A stretch of 64,000 nucleotides of DNA from Mesorhizobium sp. M7A.F.Ca.US.008.03.1.1 (GTDB lineage: Bacteria; Pseudomonadota; Alphaproteobacteria; Rhizobiales; Rhizobiaceae). Below are positions 46,579-54,690 of this stretch, one piece after another. The notes below the pieces were generated by a model. That model worked only from the letters and a program-made list of their open reading frames with translations. It did not search any database and was not told the DNA's origin. Position 1 is the stretch's first letter. Every line of letters starts with the position of its first letter. Both the position numbers and the translations under genes were made by a program. The DNA lies in NCBI RefSeq assembly GCF_003997495.1, contig NZ_RZRU01000002.1, forward strand, positions 186,001 to 250,000, in the 5' to 3' direction.

Positions 46579-46636
46579 GTTTCCGCAAAAGGGCAATTTG
46601 TTTCCGAATGTTTCCCTCAGGCCACCGGAAACATTC
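46579..46636. promoter_or_regulatory. candidate response-regulator sites in the divergent promoter
   Basis: GTTTCC occurs at 46579-46584, 46600-46605 and 46610-46615; the last two are one helical turn apart. GAATGTTTCC (46606-46615) and GGAAACATTC (46627-46636) also form a perfect 10-bp inverted repeat with an 11-bp spacer. OmpR-family regulators bind such paired half-sites, so this is the likely autoregulatory site shared by the Spy-like gene and the two-component genes. Confidence 0.55.
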
Positions 46637-46674
46637 AGTTGCAATTTTCCATGCCGCTTGGGCGTGGCTCTCCC

Positions 46675-46748
46675 TATAATCGCGGCAAGCCCCTGTAATC
46701 ACGGCCCCCCGAAATCACGGGCCTCTATAATCATAGGTCTCTACAATC
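46675..46748 (+). repeat. five imperfect repeats of a (T)AATC unit, about 16-bp period
   Basis: TATAATC (46675), TGTAATC (46694), GAAATC (46711), TATAATC (46726) and TACAATC (46742) recur with spacings of 19, about 16, about 16 and 16 bp, joined by GC-rich linkers such as CACGGGCCT. The array ends 19 bp before the response-regulator ATG. TATAAT within it could act as a -10. Its function is unknown. Confidence 0.6.
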
Positions 46749-46766
46749 ATCGGCAACGGCACGGTC

Positions 46767-47498
46767 ATGCAGTCACAACCCCATATCCTCGTCGTCGACG
46801 ACGACCGCGAGATCAGGACGCTTCTCCAGCGTTATCTCGACAGCCAGGGCTTTCGCGTCACGGCGGCGGCGGACCGGCGCGAATGCGAGCAACGGCTTGG
46901 CTCGCTCCAATTCGACCTGATCGTGCTCGACGTGATGCTGCCGGACGGCTCGGGGCTCGATATCTGCCGCGGCTTGCGCGACCGCAAGCCGCACACCCCG
47001 ATCATCCTGCTGACCGCGCTGAAAGAAGATGTCGACCGCATCATCGGCCTGGAACTCGGCGCCGACGACTATCTCGGCAAGCCGTTCAATCCGCGTGAGC
47101 TCATTGCCCGCATCCGCGCCGTGCTCAGGCGCTCGGCGCCCGAGGAGGCGCCCGCCGCCTCGCCCCGCGCGCGCATCTACCGCTTTGCCAGCTACAGGCT
47201 GGAGCCGGACACCCGCAAGGTGACGGACGCGCAAGGCGTGGCCGTCGACCTCACCGGCGCAGAGTTCGATCTTTTGCAAGTGTTTCTCGACCGCCCCGGC
47301 CGGCTTTTGTCGCGCGACCAGCTTCTCGACCTGACGCAAGGCCGCGAGCGTGACCCGCTCGAGCGTTCGGTCGACGTGCTGGTGAGCCGGCTGCGCCGCA
47401 AATTTTCCGACACCGGCGACGGGCCGCTGTTCAAGACCGTGCGCAATGGCGGCTACCAGCTCACCGCGCGCGTCGAGACCATGGAGAGCCACCCGTGA
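46767..47498 (+). CDS. OmpR-family response regulator
   Basis: A 243-aa regulator. The receiver domain has Asp11/Asp12, phospho-acceptor Asp55 (LIVLDVMLPDGSG), Thr in LLTALK and Lys in LGKPFNPREL. The C-terminal winged helix (RKVTDAQGVAVDLTGAEFDLLQVFLDRPGRLLSRDQLLDLTQGRERDPLERSVDVLVSRLRRKF) binds DNA. Its stop overlaps the GTG start of the kinase gene. Confidence 0.95.
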   Translation: MQSQPHILVVDDDREIRTLLQRYLDSQGFRVTAAADRRECEQRLGSLQFDLIVLDVMLPDGSGLDICRGLRDRKPHTPIILLTALKEDVDRIIGLELGADDYLGKPFNPRELIARIRAVLRRSAPEEAPAASPRARIYRFASYRLEPDTRKVTDAQGVAVDLTGAEFDLLQVFLDRPGRLLSRDQLLDLTQGRERDPLERSVDVLVSRLRRKFSDTGDGPLFKTVRNGGYQLTARVETMESHP

Positions 47499-48736
47499 AT
47501 TCGCTGCGCCGTCGTCTCATCCTGCTGCTGGTCGCCTCGATCGTCGGCGTCGTCGGCCTGGCGACGGCCGCAGTCATCAGCGTGCGCGGCGGGGGACCGC
47601 CGCCGGAACTGACCGTGCCCTGGATTGCCCAACAGATGGAACTGGTGGTGCGGCTCTTGCCGGGGCCGATCCCCGACGTCCTGCGGGTTCAATTCGCCGA
47701 CCATCCGGCGGGCGGCAAGGTGGCTCGTGCGGAAACGGCGATGCTCAACGACATCCTGCACCGCCGTGGCCTCGACTTTCCCGCGGTCGTCAACGAGAAG
47801 ACGGGCGAACCCGGCCAGATCGCATCGATGCACCTGCCTGACAGCCGCTGGGCGATCATGGAGGTGCCGCATCTCAAGCCGCCACGGCGCGAATGGCTGG
47901 TCTTGGCCGGCTGGATCTCGCTGATCGTCGCCGGCGCCACGGCGGTGTCGGTCTATTTCACCTCGGTGCTGATCCGCCCGCTCGAGATGCTGGAGGCCGC
48001 CGTCTCCAAGATCGGATCGGACGGCGTGCTGACGGCGGTGCCGGAAGTGGGCTCGGCCGAGGTCAAGGCCACCGCGCATGCGCTGAACCAGCTCTCGTCG
48101 CGGCTCAGGACCGCCATGGAAAGCCGCATGCGGCTGGTCGCCGCCGCCGGCCATGATCTGCGCACGCCGATGACGCGCATGCGGCTGCGCGCCGAATTCC
48201 TCGACGACGAACGCGAAAAATGGCTTCACGACCTCGACGAGCTCGACCGCATCGCCGACAGCGCCATCCGCCTGGTACGCGAAGAGGTGAACCAGGACGC
48301 CGTCGAAGCGGTCGCCCTGGCAAAGACGGTGCGCGATATCGAAGCCGAGATGGTGTCGCTCGGCCATGCCGTCTCGATCGGACACCTGGACAAGGTTTGC
48401 GTGCGGGCCGGTGCGCTCGGCCTGCGCCGCGCCTTGCGCAACCTGATCGTCAACGCCGCCACCCATGGCAAGGCGTGCCGCATCGACCTGGCCGCGGCCG
48501 ACAATCGCGCCGTGCTGACCATATCGGACCATGGCCCGGGCATTCCGCCGGAGCTCCTGAACAAGGCGTTCGAGCCCTTCTTCCGCGTCGACCCCGGCCG
48601 CCTGCAATCCATCCCCGGAGCCGGTCTTGGCCTCGCCATCGCCAAGGAAATCATCGAGCGCTACGGGGGGACAGTAACACTGGAAAACCGCCGGGACGGC
48701 GGACTGGAACAGACAGTGGTGTTCGAGGCAGTGTGA
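47495..48736 (+). CDS. sensor histidine kinase, partner of the upstream regulator
   Basis: A 413-aa membrane kinase: TM1 (about 8-30), a periplasmic sensor region, TM2 (about 136-158), a HAMP domain from RPLEMLEAAV, the H-box AAAGHDLRTPMTRMRLR with His220, and an ATPase domain with N box (RNLIVNAATHG), DHGPGIP, and GLGLAIAKEIIERYGG. The GTG start overlaps the regulator stop. The last 36 codons are also found as an isolated fragment at 56263-56373, and codons after the shared core (GGG, ACA, GTA, GCA) are unlike the GC-ending codons of the fragment. Confidence 0.93.
   Translation: MNSLRRRLILLLVASIVGVVGLATAAVISVRGGGPPPELTVPWIAQQMELVVRLLPGPIPDVLRVQFADHPAGGKVARAETAMLNDILHRRGLDFPAVVNEKTGEPGQIASMHLPDSRWAIMEVPHLKPPRREWLVLAGWISLIVAGATAVSVYFTSVLIRPLEMLEAAVSKIGSDGVLTAVPEVGSAEVKATAHALNQLSSRLRTAMESRMRLVAAAGHDLRTPMTRMRLRAEFLDDEREKWLHDLDELDRIADSAIRLVREEVNQDAVEAVALAKTVRDIEAEMVSLGHAVSIGHLDKVCVRAGALGLRRALRNLIVNAATHGKACRIDLAAADNRAVLTISDHGPGIPPELLNKAFEPFFRVDPGRLQSIPGAGLGLAIAKEIIERYGGTVTLENRRDGGLEQTVVFEAV
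48632..48666. other. 35-bp core shared with 56269-56303 (attachment-site candidate, left)
   Basis: This stretch inside the kinase gene, around GCCAAGGAAATCATCGAG, is identical to 56269-56303. The homologous block as a whole runs 48626-48736. After the core the two copies differ in about half of their codons, mostly synonymously. Identity limited to a core followed by divergence is what integration at a gene 3' end leaves behind. Confidence 0.6.
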
Positions 48737-49273
48737 GCGGCGCTACCTGCGAGTTCCCGTTGGACGAAATGCCTGCCTCAGAACAGCGAGCCCTGCGGCA
48801 AACCAAGAAAAAGACGGCGACGATGCTGCACCGCGCAAGGGAATGATTCCAACCCACTTCTGCAGCCAAGGGCAATCCATACAAATACACATTCCGGAAT
48901 TTCGTGTGGTTTAACAACCAATTAGACCTATCTTATTGCCTCGACCCACGACGTCTCCCCAACCGGTCAAGCGAGAATCTTTAGTCATCGCTCAAATAAG
49001 TATTTCAACCCGGTAGATTTTTTGTGTTGCGCCGCACAATGCGGTAGCCGAACCATTCCTTTGGAGGTTCGTTTGCGACTGGACATACGCTGTGGAGGAT
49101 TCCGGCACGTTGACCAACCTGTGCTGTCCGTCCGTCGATTTCGAGCCCGGCGCGATCGGACTCGCCGCGATTGGACGCGCAAAGCGCAGGTTTGACGGTA
49201 CCGGCGCCCTGGCGGCTCTCGTCCGCCTTGGCGTGCTGCCCGAAACGACCGGCTGGCTGCGTCGCGGACATCA
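48737..49273. other. gene-free, partly AT-rich left end of the polysaccharide block
   Basis: About 540 bp without a supportable gene. 48870-49030 is distinctly AT-richer than its surroundings. A GTG-initiated 66-codon frame (from 49092) has no recognisable features. The region should contain the promoter of the acyltransferase-glycosyltransferase operon; no clear -35/-10 pair was found. Confidence 0.5.
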
Positions 49274-49291
49274 ATGCCACGGAAGCCGCTG

Positions 49292-50461
49292 ATGGGAACC
49301 GCCCGCGACATCCAACTCGATGCGTTGAGAGCCATCGCCGTGACGATGGTGTTGTATTCCCATTTCTTCGCCGCTGGAGGATCTTCATTCTGGGGCCATA
49401 TCGGCGTGCGGCTGTTCTTCGTGCTGAGCGGCTTCCTCATCACGCGCCTGCTCCTGGAAGCGCGTTCGGCCGCCGAATTCGAGACCGGCCCCGCGCTGCG
49501 ATCCTTCTATATCAGGCGAGGCTTGCGGATATTTCCGCCCTATTTTGCCGTCCTGGGTTTCGTCTGGCTGGTCGACCTGGACCAATCCAGGGGATCGCTG
49601 ATCTGGCATGCGCTTTACCTGTCGAATTTCTGGTATGCGCTGCGCAATGACTGGAACCCTTGGGTGCTGTGCCATTTCTGGAGCCTGAGCATCGAGGAGC
49701 AGTTCTATCTTGCCTGGCCGCTGGTCGTCCTGCTGGCCCCGCGCCGCCGCTTCGAACAGATCTGCATCGGCGTCATCGCGCTGTCGCTGGCCTATCGCTT
49801 CTATTGGCCGATCACCGCCACGCCGGCGCTGGCGCGCGACCTGCTGCCGCCGGCATCCATGGATGCGCTGGCGACGGGCGCGCTGCTTGCCTGCTGGCGG
49901 TCCAGGGGTGCGGCTCTGCCGCACTGGATGCGGCTGGGCTGGCCAGCCTTCGCGGCCGCATTCCTTCTCATCGAGTGGTTTGTCCCGGCACCTGCCGATC
50001 CGATGCTGGAATGGGCCCACTGGATGGTGCGGCAAGTCTTGCCGCTGGTACCGCTGATGGCCATCGTCGCCGCCTGTTCGCGCAGCCTTGGCGGTCCCCT
50101 GGGCAAGCTTGCCGAACTGCCGCCGCTGCTTGGCCTCGGCCGCATCAGCTACGGCGTCTATCTCTATCATCCGATATTGCTGTCGCTCGCCGTCAAGGCG
50201 CAACCCTGGATTCCGCTCAACGTCTCGGAGCAAGGGCCAGGGCGATTCCTGGTCGCGGGCGCCGCTACGATTGTCGTGGCCTCGATTTCCTGGGTGGTTT
50301 TCGAGAGGCCTCTCAACAGCCTGAAGCGCCACTTCCCCTATGTCGCGCGCACCCGCTCCGCGCAGGGCAGCCATGGCGGCTGGCTCGCGACGGCTGCCGT
50401 CGGAGCGCCCGATGGCCGCACACCGGCGCTCGAACTCCAGCGCACGGATGCAAGACGATGA
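49292..50461 (+). CDS. acyltransferase 3 family membrane protein
   Basis: A 389-aa O-acyltransferase of the OafA/ExoZ type. IQLDALRAIAVTMVLYSHFF carries the catalytic His, and FWSLSIEEQFYLAWPLVV is the second conserved block; about ten membrane helices follow. GGAAG lies six bases before the ATG at 49292; an ATG six codons earlier (49274) is the alternative. Such enzymes acetylate or succinylate surface polysaccharides. Its stop overlaps the next gene by ATGA. Confidence 0.88.
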   Translation: MGTARDIQLDALRAIAVTMVLYSHFFAAGGSSFWGHIGVRLFFVLSGFLITRLLLEARSAAEFETGPALRSFYIRRGLRIFPPYFAVLGFVWLVDLDQSRGSLIWHALYLSNFWYALRNDWNPWVLCHFWSLSIEEQFYLAWPLVVLLAPRRRFEQICIGVIALSLAYRFYWPITATPALARDLLPPASMDALATGALLACWRSRGAALPHWMRLGWPAFAAAFLLIEWFVPAPADPMLEWAHWMVRQVLPLVPLMAIVAACSRSLGGPLGKLAELPPLLGLGRISYGVYLYHPILLSLAVKAQPWIPLNVSEQGPGRFLVAGAATIVVASISWVVFERPLNSLKRHFPYVARTRSAQGSHGGWLATAAVGAPDGRTPALELQRTDARR

Positions 50462-51564
50462 CCGCCGCACCGCTCGTCTCCGTCCTGTTGCCGGTCTACA
50501 ATGCCGGGCCCTATCTCGCCGACGCGCTGGGAAGCATCCTGCGGCAGGATTACGGCCGCCTGGAGATCATCGCGATCGATGACGGCTCGACCGACAATTC
50601 GCTCGAGATACTCGAGCGATGCCAAAAGGCCGACAGCCGCATCTCGATCATCTCGCGCGAAAACCGCGGCCTTGTCGCGACCCTCAACGAAGGGCTGGCG
50701 GTCGCCCGGGGCGAACTGGTCGCGCGGATGGACGCCGACGACATCGCCTATCCCTGGCGCTTGTCGCGCCAGGTCGCGCTGTTCGAGCGGCGGCCGGAAC
50801 TGGGCTTCTGCGGCGCCGGCGTCGACATGTTGATCCGCGGCCGCATCGCCATCGGCAGGCCCGATCCGGTGTTCCAGTTCGGCCGCATCCCTGTATTGGC
50901 GATGTTCTTCACGATCTTCATGCACCCGACGGTCGTCTATAACAGGAAGGTCGTCGACGACGGCGTTCTCCACTACGACCAGACCTACAGGCACGCCGAG
51001 GACTTCGATCTTTTCAGGCGGCTGGCCGGCCGTTACCCGGCAACCATGATGCCCGAAAACCTGGTCGTCTACCGCGTCCATGAGGCAAGCGTGACCAGCC
51101 GGCACGTCAAGGAGATGCGCGGGACACATTTGCGGATCGTGGCCGAGAACCTCGAGCGCGAGGGCCTGGCGCAGGCCACGCGGGACCTGCGCGACATTGG
51201 CGATGCGGTCAGCCACGACACGGTCGCCCGCGCGGCCAGCTTCATCGTCGCGCTGGAGGAGGAAATCCGCTCGCTGCCGGCGGCGACGCGGCCGAGCTTC
51301 GAGGCCGGCGCGCTGAACCTGTTCTATTTCCTCTATCAGCTCGTGGCCGACGAAAAGCAGCCCTCGCTGACGCATGAATTGCTGACGCGGACCGCGAAAT
51401 GGAACGTCATCCGGCGCCGCGAACAATATGCGCTGCGGCCCGGCGCCTGGGCGCCCTGGCTCAGCCTCGCCTCGCTGTCGGCCGCCAGGCAAGCCGATGC
51501 CATGGCATATTTTTTCAAATCCGCGCCTGCCGCAGCGGTGCTGGCACCTTATCAGGCGGGGTGA
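50458..51564 (+). CDS. glycosyltransferase family 2 protein (first)
   Basis: A 368-aa GT-A glycosyltransferase: VSVLLPVYNAGPYLADALGSILRQDYGRLEIIAIDDGSTDNS at the N-terminus, the metal-binding DxD in MDADDI, and a HAEDFDLFRRLA segment matching the ED catalytic-base position. It is translationally coupled to the acyltransferase. It probably adds a sugar to a lipid-linked polysaccharide repeat at the inner membrane. Confidence 0.9.
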   Translation: MTAAPLVSVLLPVYNAGPYLADALGSILRQDYGRLEIIAIDDGSTDNSLEILERCQKADSRISIISRENRGLVATLNEGLAVARGELVARMDADDIAYPWRLSRQVALFERRPELGFCGAGVDMLIRGRIAIGRPDPVFQFGRIPVLAMFFTIFMHPTVVYNRKVVDDGVLHYDQTYRHAEDFDLFRRLAGRYPATMMPENLVVYRVHEASVTSRHVKEMRGTHLRIVAENLEREGLAQATRDLRDIGDAVSHDTVARAASFIVALEEEIRSLPAATRPSFEAGALNLFYFLYQLVADEKQPSLTHELLTRTAKWNVIRRREQYALRPGAWAPWLSLASLSAARQADAMAYFFKSAPAAAVLAPYQAG

Positions 51565-51567
51565 GGG

Positions 51568-52602
51568 ATGATCGTCAAAGCCAACCAACCTCTGCAGCGC
51601 GATCGTTCGACGGCGCTTGGCCCTGCCCCGGCCGGTCCCCGCCCGGAACGATCGGCGCCGGAAGTCAGCTTCATCATCTGCACGCGCAACCGCGTCGCCG
51701 TGCTCGATGCCTGCATCAAGTCGGTGCAGGCCGCGTGCCGCGCACATGCCGGCTTCGCCGCCGAACTCGTGGTCGTCGACAACGGTTCGAGCGACCGCAC
51801 GGCCGAACGCCTGGCCAGCATCGCGGCTGCGTCGGACATTCCGTTCACGCCCGTTTGCGAGCCGCGCCGCGGGCTGGCGGCTGCGCGCAACGCCGGGCTG
51901 AGGCGCGCGCGCGGCCGCGTGCTGGTCTTCGTCGACGATGACTGCGCGGTCCATCGCGACTATTTGCGCGATCTGGAGCGACACTATGCGTCCGGGGAAC
52001 AATGGCTCATCCGGGGCGGTCGTGTCGAGCTTGGCGATGCGAGGGATTTGCCGTTCACCATCAAGCGGTCGTGGGCGCGCGAGCGGCTGACGCCGGATGT
52101 TCATCCCGGCGGTTTCGTGCTGGGCTGCAACATGACGATGCACCGCGATGTCGCGGCCCGCATCGGCTATTTCGACGAACGCTTCGGCGCCGGCGGACCA
52201 TTGCGGTCGGCAGAGGATACCGATTACCTTGTGCGGGCGATGCTGCTCGGCATCGCGGTCGAGTATGTGCCTGACATGACGATATTCCATCATCACGGCC
52301 GGCGGGATCGCAAAGCCATCGAGAAGCTGCACCGCGACTACAGCCTGGGCAATGGCGGGCTCTGCCTGAAGCATGTTCGCCACGCGCCCTGGCTGCTTCG
52401 CCATTTCTACTGGGCCGCAAGAGGGGCTATCAGGGAATTGGCGGGAGGACCCGCCTTCGATCGTGAACTCAACCTGCCGCACTGGCCGATCGTTGCCATG
52501 AACTTGCTCGGCGCGGCCAGGTTCGCTGTTCTCCTGCTGGCCGGACGGCCGCAGGCCGAGCCGGTGCGGCAAGATCAGCAAGCCAATGCCCAGGCGGGGT
52601 GA
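51568..52602 (+). CDS. glycosyltransferase family 2 protein (second)
   Basis: A 344-aa GT2 enzyme: EVSFIICTRNRVAVLDACIKSV, LVVVDNGSSDRT, GLAAARNAGLRRARGRVLVFVDDDC (the DxD) and LRSAEDTDYLVRAML with the catalytic Asp. The arrangement resembles ExoA/WcaA-like enzymes. It starts 3 bp after the previous stop. Confidence 0.9.
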   Translation: MIVKANQPLQRDRSTALGPAPAGPRPERSAPEVSFIICTRNRVAVLDACIKSVQAACRAHAGFAAELVVVDNGSSDRTAERLASIAAASDIPFTPVCEPRRGLAAARNAGLRRARGRVLVFVDDDCAVHRDYLRDLERHYASGEQWLIRGGRVELGDARDLPFTIKRSWARERLTPDVHPGGFVLGCNMTMHRDVAARIGYFDERFGAGGPLRSAEDTDYLVRAMLLGIAVEYVPDMTIFHHHGRRDRKAIEKLHRDYSLGNGGLCLKHVRHAPWLLRHFYWAARGAIRELAGGPAFDRELNLPHWPIVAMNLLGAARFAVLLLAGRPQAEPVRQDQQANAQAG

Positions 52603-52611
52603 AACGCAATA

Positions 52612-54396
52612 ATGCCAATGCTGCCGCCAAATCTGCCGATGCTGTTCCGGGCGTTCGGAAAGCGGCAACTGCGCCTGCTGCCGGCGGTGGTGGTTCTCGG
52701 CCTGGTCAGCGCCGTCCTCGAAGGGTTCGGCATCGGCCTGATCATCCCGTTGCTGGGCATCATCATGGGACACGGGGATGCGGCCGGAATGGCAGGCTTC
52801 TCCGCCGTTCTCCAGCACGTCGGATCGGGCTTGAGCGAGCGCGACCGGCTGGTTGTTATTTCGGTCGCCATCCTCGGCTCGATCATCCTGAAGAACGTCT
52901 TCGCCTTCGCCAACACGCTGCTGACGACCTTCATCTCCGGCAAGGCAAGTCACTCGATCCGCAGTGCCTTGTCGGAGCAGCTGTTGCGGGTCGGCTACCC
53001 GTTCTTCCTGCGGCAGAGCCCCGGACGCCTGCTCAACATCATCTCCAACGAATCCTGGCGGGCCTCCGATGCGATCCAGATCATGCTGTCGGCCATCGTC
53101 AGCGCATCGGCCGCCATTATCCTCTTGGCTTTCCTGTTGCTGCTTTCGTGGCGCATGACGCTTTTGGTCACGCTCGGACTGGCGCTCGTCCAGATCGCGC
53201 ACGCCATCCTCTCGGCCAATCTGAAGGAGCCCAGCCGCAGCGTCGCTTCGCGCAACGGCCACCTCGCCTCGCAGATGCTCCACCTTGTGCATGCCGGACG
53301 GCTGATCCGCATCTTCGGACAGGAGAAGCGGGAGAAGGCGATATTCGACACGGCGTCAGATGCGGTTCGCCGCGCTTCCTTCGCGCTGCTCGTGCGCCAG
53401 GGAGCGCTGCCGCCGCTGACGGAGGTTCTCCACGCCATGCTGTTCCTGGCGGTGGTGATCGGCGCCTGGCTGGCGCAGGTGAGTTTCCCGCTGATCATCG
53501 CCTTCGTCATCCTGCTCTACAGGCTGCAGCCCCATATGCGGGCCCTGCAAGGGTCGTGGAGCCAGCTGCAGGGCCTGAGCGGATCGCTCGAAGAGGTGAC
53601 ATGGCTGCTGGATCCCACCGGCAAGCCGCGACCGCCGCAAGGCGACGGACCATTCCACGGCCTGCGCCAGGGCATCAAGTTCGACGATGTGACGTTCACC
53701 TATTCCGGTACGGACCGGCGTGAAGTGGTGCTGCATGCGGCGACATTCGAAATCCGCGGTGGCCGCTCGACGGCGCTGATCGGCCGCTCGGGCGCCGGCA
53801 AGACGACGATCGTCAATCTCCTGTGCCGCTTCGTCGAACCGGACACCGGCAGCATCCTCGTCGATGGATCGCCGCTCGACCGGATCGACGCCGCCCAGTG
53901 GCGCCGCCACATCGCCCTGGCCAGCCAGGAACTGGAGCTGGTCGACGGCAGCATTTTTGAAAACATAACCTACGGGCAGGACGCGGCGACAGCCGGCGAC
54001 GCCGAAGCTGCCGCAAGACTGGCCGAAGCGCATGAATTCATCGAAAGGCTGCCTCAGGGCTACGAGACGCTGGTTGGTTACAGGGGCGTCAATCTGTCGG
54101 CGGGACAGAGGCAGCGGATCGCCTTGGCGAGAGCCCTGGTCCGCGATCCCGACCTGCTTATCCTGGACGAAGCCACCAACGCGGTGGACGGCCTGTCGGA
54201 AGCGGCCATCGTCGAGACCCTGAAGTCGAGAGCCGGCCGCCGCACGACCATCGTCATCAGCCATCACCACAGCACCATCTCGTTTTGCGACGACGTGGTG
54301 ATCCTGAGCGGCGGGCGCGTGAAAAAGCAGGCCCCTTTCGGCGCCCTGGCGTCGCTCAGCATGGACGAGCTCTACCAGCACGAACCGCTCGACTGA
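52612..54396 (+). CDS. ABC exporter, fused membrane and ATPase domains (MsbA-like)
   Basis: A 594-aa half-transporter: six membrane helices in residues about 20-320, then an ATPase domain with Walker A GRSGAGKTT, signature LSAGQRQRIALARAL, Walker B LLILDEATNAVD and switch His in VISHHHS. As a homodimer it would flip or export a lipid-linked saccharide. Its position after two glycosyltransferases and an acyltransferase suggests export of the glycan they build. Confidence 0.93.
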   Translation: MPMLPPNLPMLFRAFGKRQLRLLPAVVVLGLVSAVLEGFGIGLIIPLLGIIMGHGDAAGMAGFSAVLQHVGSGLSERDRLVVISVAILGSIILKNVFAFANTLLTTFISGKASHSIRSALSEQLLRVGYPFFLRQSPGRLLNIISNESWRASDAIQIMLSAIVSASAAIILLAFLLLLSWRMTLLVTLGLALVQIAHAILSANLKEPSRSVASRNGHLASQMLHLVHAGRLIRIFGQEKREKAIFDTASDAVRRASFALLVRQGALPPLTEVLHAMLFLAVVIGAWLAQVSFPLIIAFVILLYRLQPHMRALQGSWSQLQGLSGSLEEVTWLLDPTGKPRPPQGDGPFHGLRQGIKFDDVTFTYSGTDRREVVLHAATFEIRGGRSTALIGRSGAGKTTIVNLLCRFVEPDTGSILVDGSPLDRIDAAQWRRHIALASQELELVDGSIFENITYGQDAATAGDAEAAARLAEAHEFIERLPQGYETLVGYRGVNLSAGQRQRIALARALVRDPDLLILDEATNAVDGLSEAAIVETLKSRAGRRTTIVISHHHSTISFCDDVVILSGGRVKKQAPFGALASLSMDELYQHEPLD

Positions 54397-54628
54397 GAAG
54401 GCACCGGGCCGGCCCGCGATCGTTTCCCGGGCGTGTCTGCAGGCTCCGGCCGGCGGGTCGTCGAAGCGTTCGAATCAGAAGCCCGGGGAAGTGCCGCTGG
54501 CACCTTCCGTGATCGCACCAATGCCGTGCGGAACCGAGGCGCGCTACCTTGTCTGTGCGGCGGACCTGTCGATCCGCCTGGCCGGTGCCCCATTGGGCTT
54601 ACTCTCCGGGTGAGGTGCCGGCCTCCCC

Positions 54629-54690
54629 ATGCACAAAAGACCTGAAGCGGGTCGCCTGCCCCCTTCAGGCGCGACACGCCTCAGGTAGCG
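54629..54690. repeat. dispersed stem-loop element, copy 2
   Basis: CCTGAAGCGGGTCGCCTG and CAGGCGCGACACGCCTCAGG form a long imperfect stem around a short C-rich loop (54640-54685), preceded by ATGCACAAA. It is a relative of 30697-30762. The right arm includes the stop codon of the coiled-coil gene, and the element lies between two convergent genes, so it could stop transcription in both directions. Confidence 0.65.

Noticed and set aside
49092..49292. 66-codon GTG frame before the acyltransferase
   Set aside because: No family similarity, weak start, lies where the operon promoter is expected.
50338..53292. 984-codon open frame on the minus strand
   Set aside because: It is antisense to the acyltransferase, glycosyltransferase and ABC exporter genes, all of which have clear motifs. 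Its product is Arg/Gln/Asp-rich with no domain, as usual for GC-rich third-position shadows.
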